Of a stretch of 6,461 bases of DNA, positions 6,388 to 6,461 are shown piece after piece. How positions within the stretch are numbered: position 1 is the stretch's first letter; each line of letters begins with the position of its first letter. Both the position numbers and the translations under genes were made by a program. The notes beneath the pieces were generated by a model. That model did not search any database, was not told the DNA's origin, and was given only the letters and a program-made list of their open reading frames with translations. Origin of the DNA: an uncultured Coprococcus sp. (GTDB taxonomy: Bacteria; Bacillota; Clostridia; Lachnospirales; Lachnospiraceae); assembly GCA_900557435.1 (NCBI GenBank), contig USSH01000147.1:1-6461 (forward strand), given 5' to 3'.

Positions 6388-6393
6388 ATTATA
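6388..6393 (-). promoter_or_regulatory. Extended -10 promoter of the two-component operon
   Basis: A perfect TATAAT preceded by TG plus one base (TGTTATAAT) on the minus strand. No good -35 is seen at 16-18 bases (best TAATCA), as is common for extended -10 promoters and for promoters needing an activator. Transcription would start near 6381, giving a leader of about 70 bases before the regulator ATG. Confidence 0.6.
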
Positions 6394-6422
6394 ACAAATA
6401 ATTGCCTGTTGATTACATCTAT

Positions 6423-6449
6423 TTAATCTTGTTAAGGAATTTTAAGCAA
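6423..6449 (-). promoter_or_regulatory. TTAA-repeat region upstream of the regulator promoter
   Basis: Three TTAA cores occur at 6423-6426, 6432-6435 and 6442-6445, spaced 9 and 10 bases, just upstream of where a -35 would lie. The outer bases also give an imperfect dyad (TTGCTTAA and TTAACAAG on the minus strand, 6449-6428). OmpR-type regulators bind direct repeats about one helical turn apart, so this may be an autoregulatory site. AT-rich DNA makes chance occurrence likely. Confidence 0.25.
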
Positions 6450-6461
6450 AAACAAGACCCA

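Noticed and set aside
6014..6394. Plus-strand open frame of 126 codons opposite the response regulator
   Set aside because: Runs through the regulator's receiver domain and its promoter on the other strand; no recognisable protein features.

Overview
The window reads as a chromosomal segment from a low-to-moderate GC Firmicute, most likely a gut-type member of the Clostridia such as Lachnospiraceae. This rests on the strong GGAGG ribosome-binding sites, frequent ATA (Ile) and AGA (Arg) codons, AT-rich spacers, a fermentative D-lactate dehydrogenase, and a histidine kinase of a type I associate with Clostridia. The family assignment is inference; no rRNA or tRNA marker is present.

All six genes lie on the minus strand, so the window reads from right to left. 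From about 6461 to 3874 there is a two-component unit. A candidate extended -10 promoter (6388-6393) is followed by a stem-loop at the predicted 5' end of the mRNA, then an OmpR-type response regulator (6313-5585). A membrane sensor histidine kinase follows 14 bases later (5570-3963), and a clear intrinsic terminator closes the unit (3911-3874).

The next 240 or so bases hold a candidate promoter and a 12-bp palindrome that would serve D-lactate dehydrogenase (ldhA, 3632-2640). With no visible terminator, and gaps of 63, 89 and 10 bases, ldhA is followed by a TPR-repeat protein (2576-1779), a MoxR-family AAA+ ATPase (1689-730) and a DUF58 protein (719-1) that runs off the left edge. MoxR plus DUF58 is a well-known pairing thought to act as a chaperone and substrate-assembly module at the membrane, and the TPR protein is a plausible scaffold for it. 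Whether ldhA shares the transcript functionally or by read-through cannot be told from sequence.

I see no mobile element, CRISPR array, phage gene or RNA gene, and no convincing plus-strand gene. The window is mostly ordinary core-type genome. The points most worth a second look are the degenerate ATP-binding motifs and the 18-bp tandem duplication in the kinase, the 5'-terminal stem-loop ahead of the regulator, the palindrome on the ldhA promoter, the 12-bp tandem repeat before the TPR gene, and the open in-frame extension upstream of moxR. Four start codons were set downstream of the longest possible start because a good Shine-Dalgarno sequence sits directly before the inner ATG.
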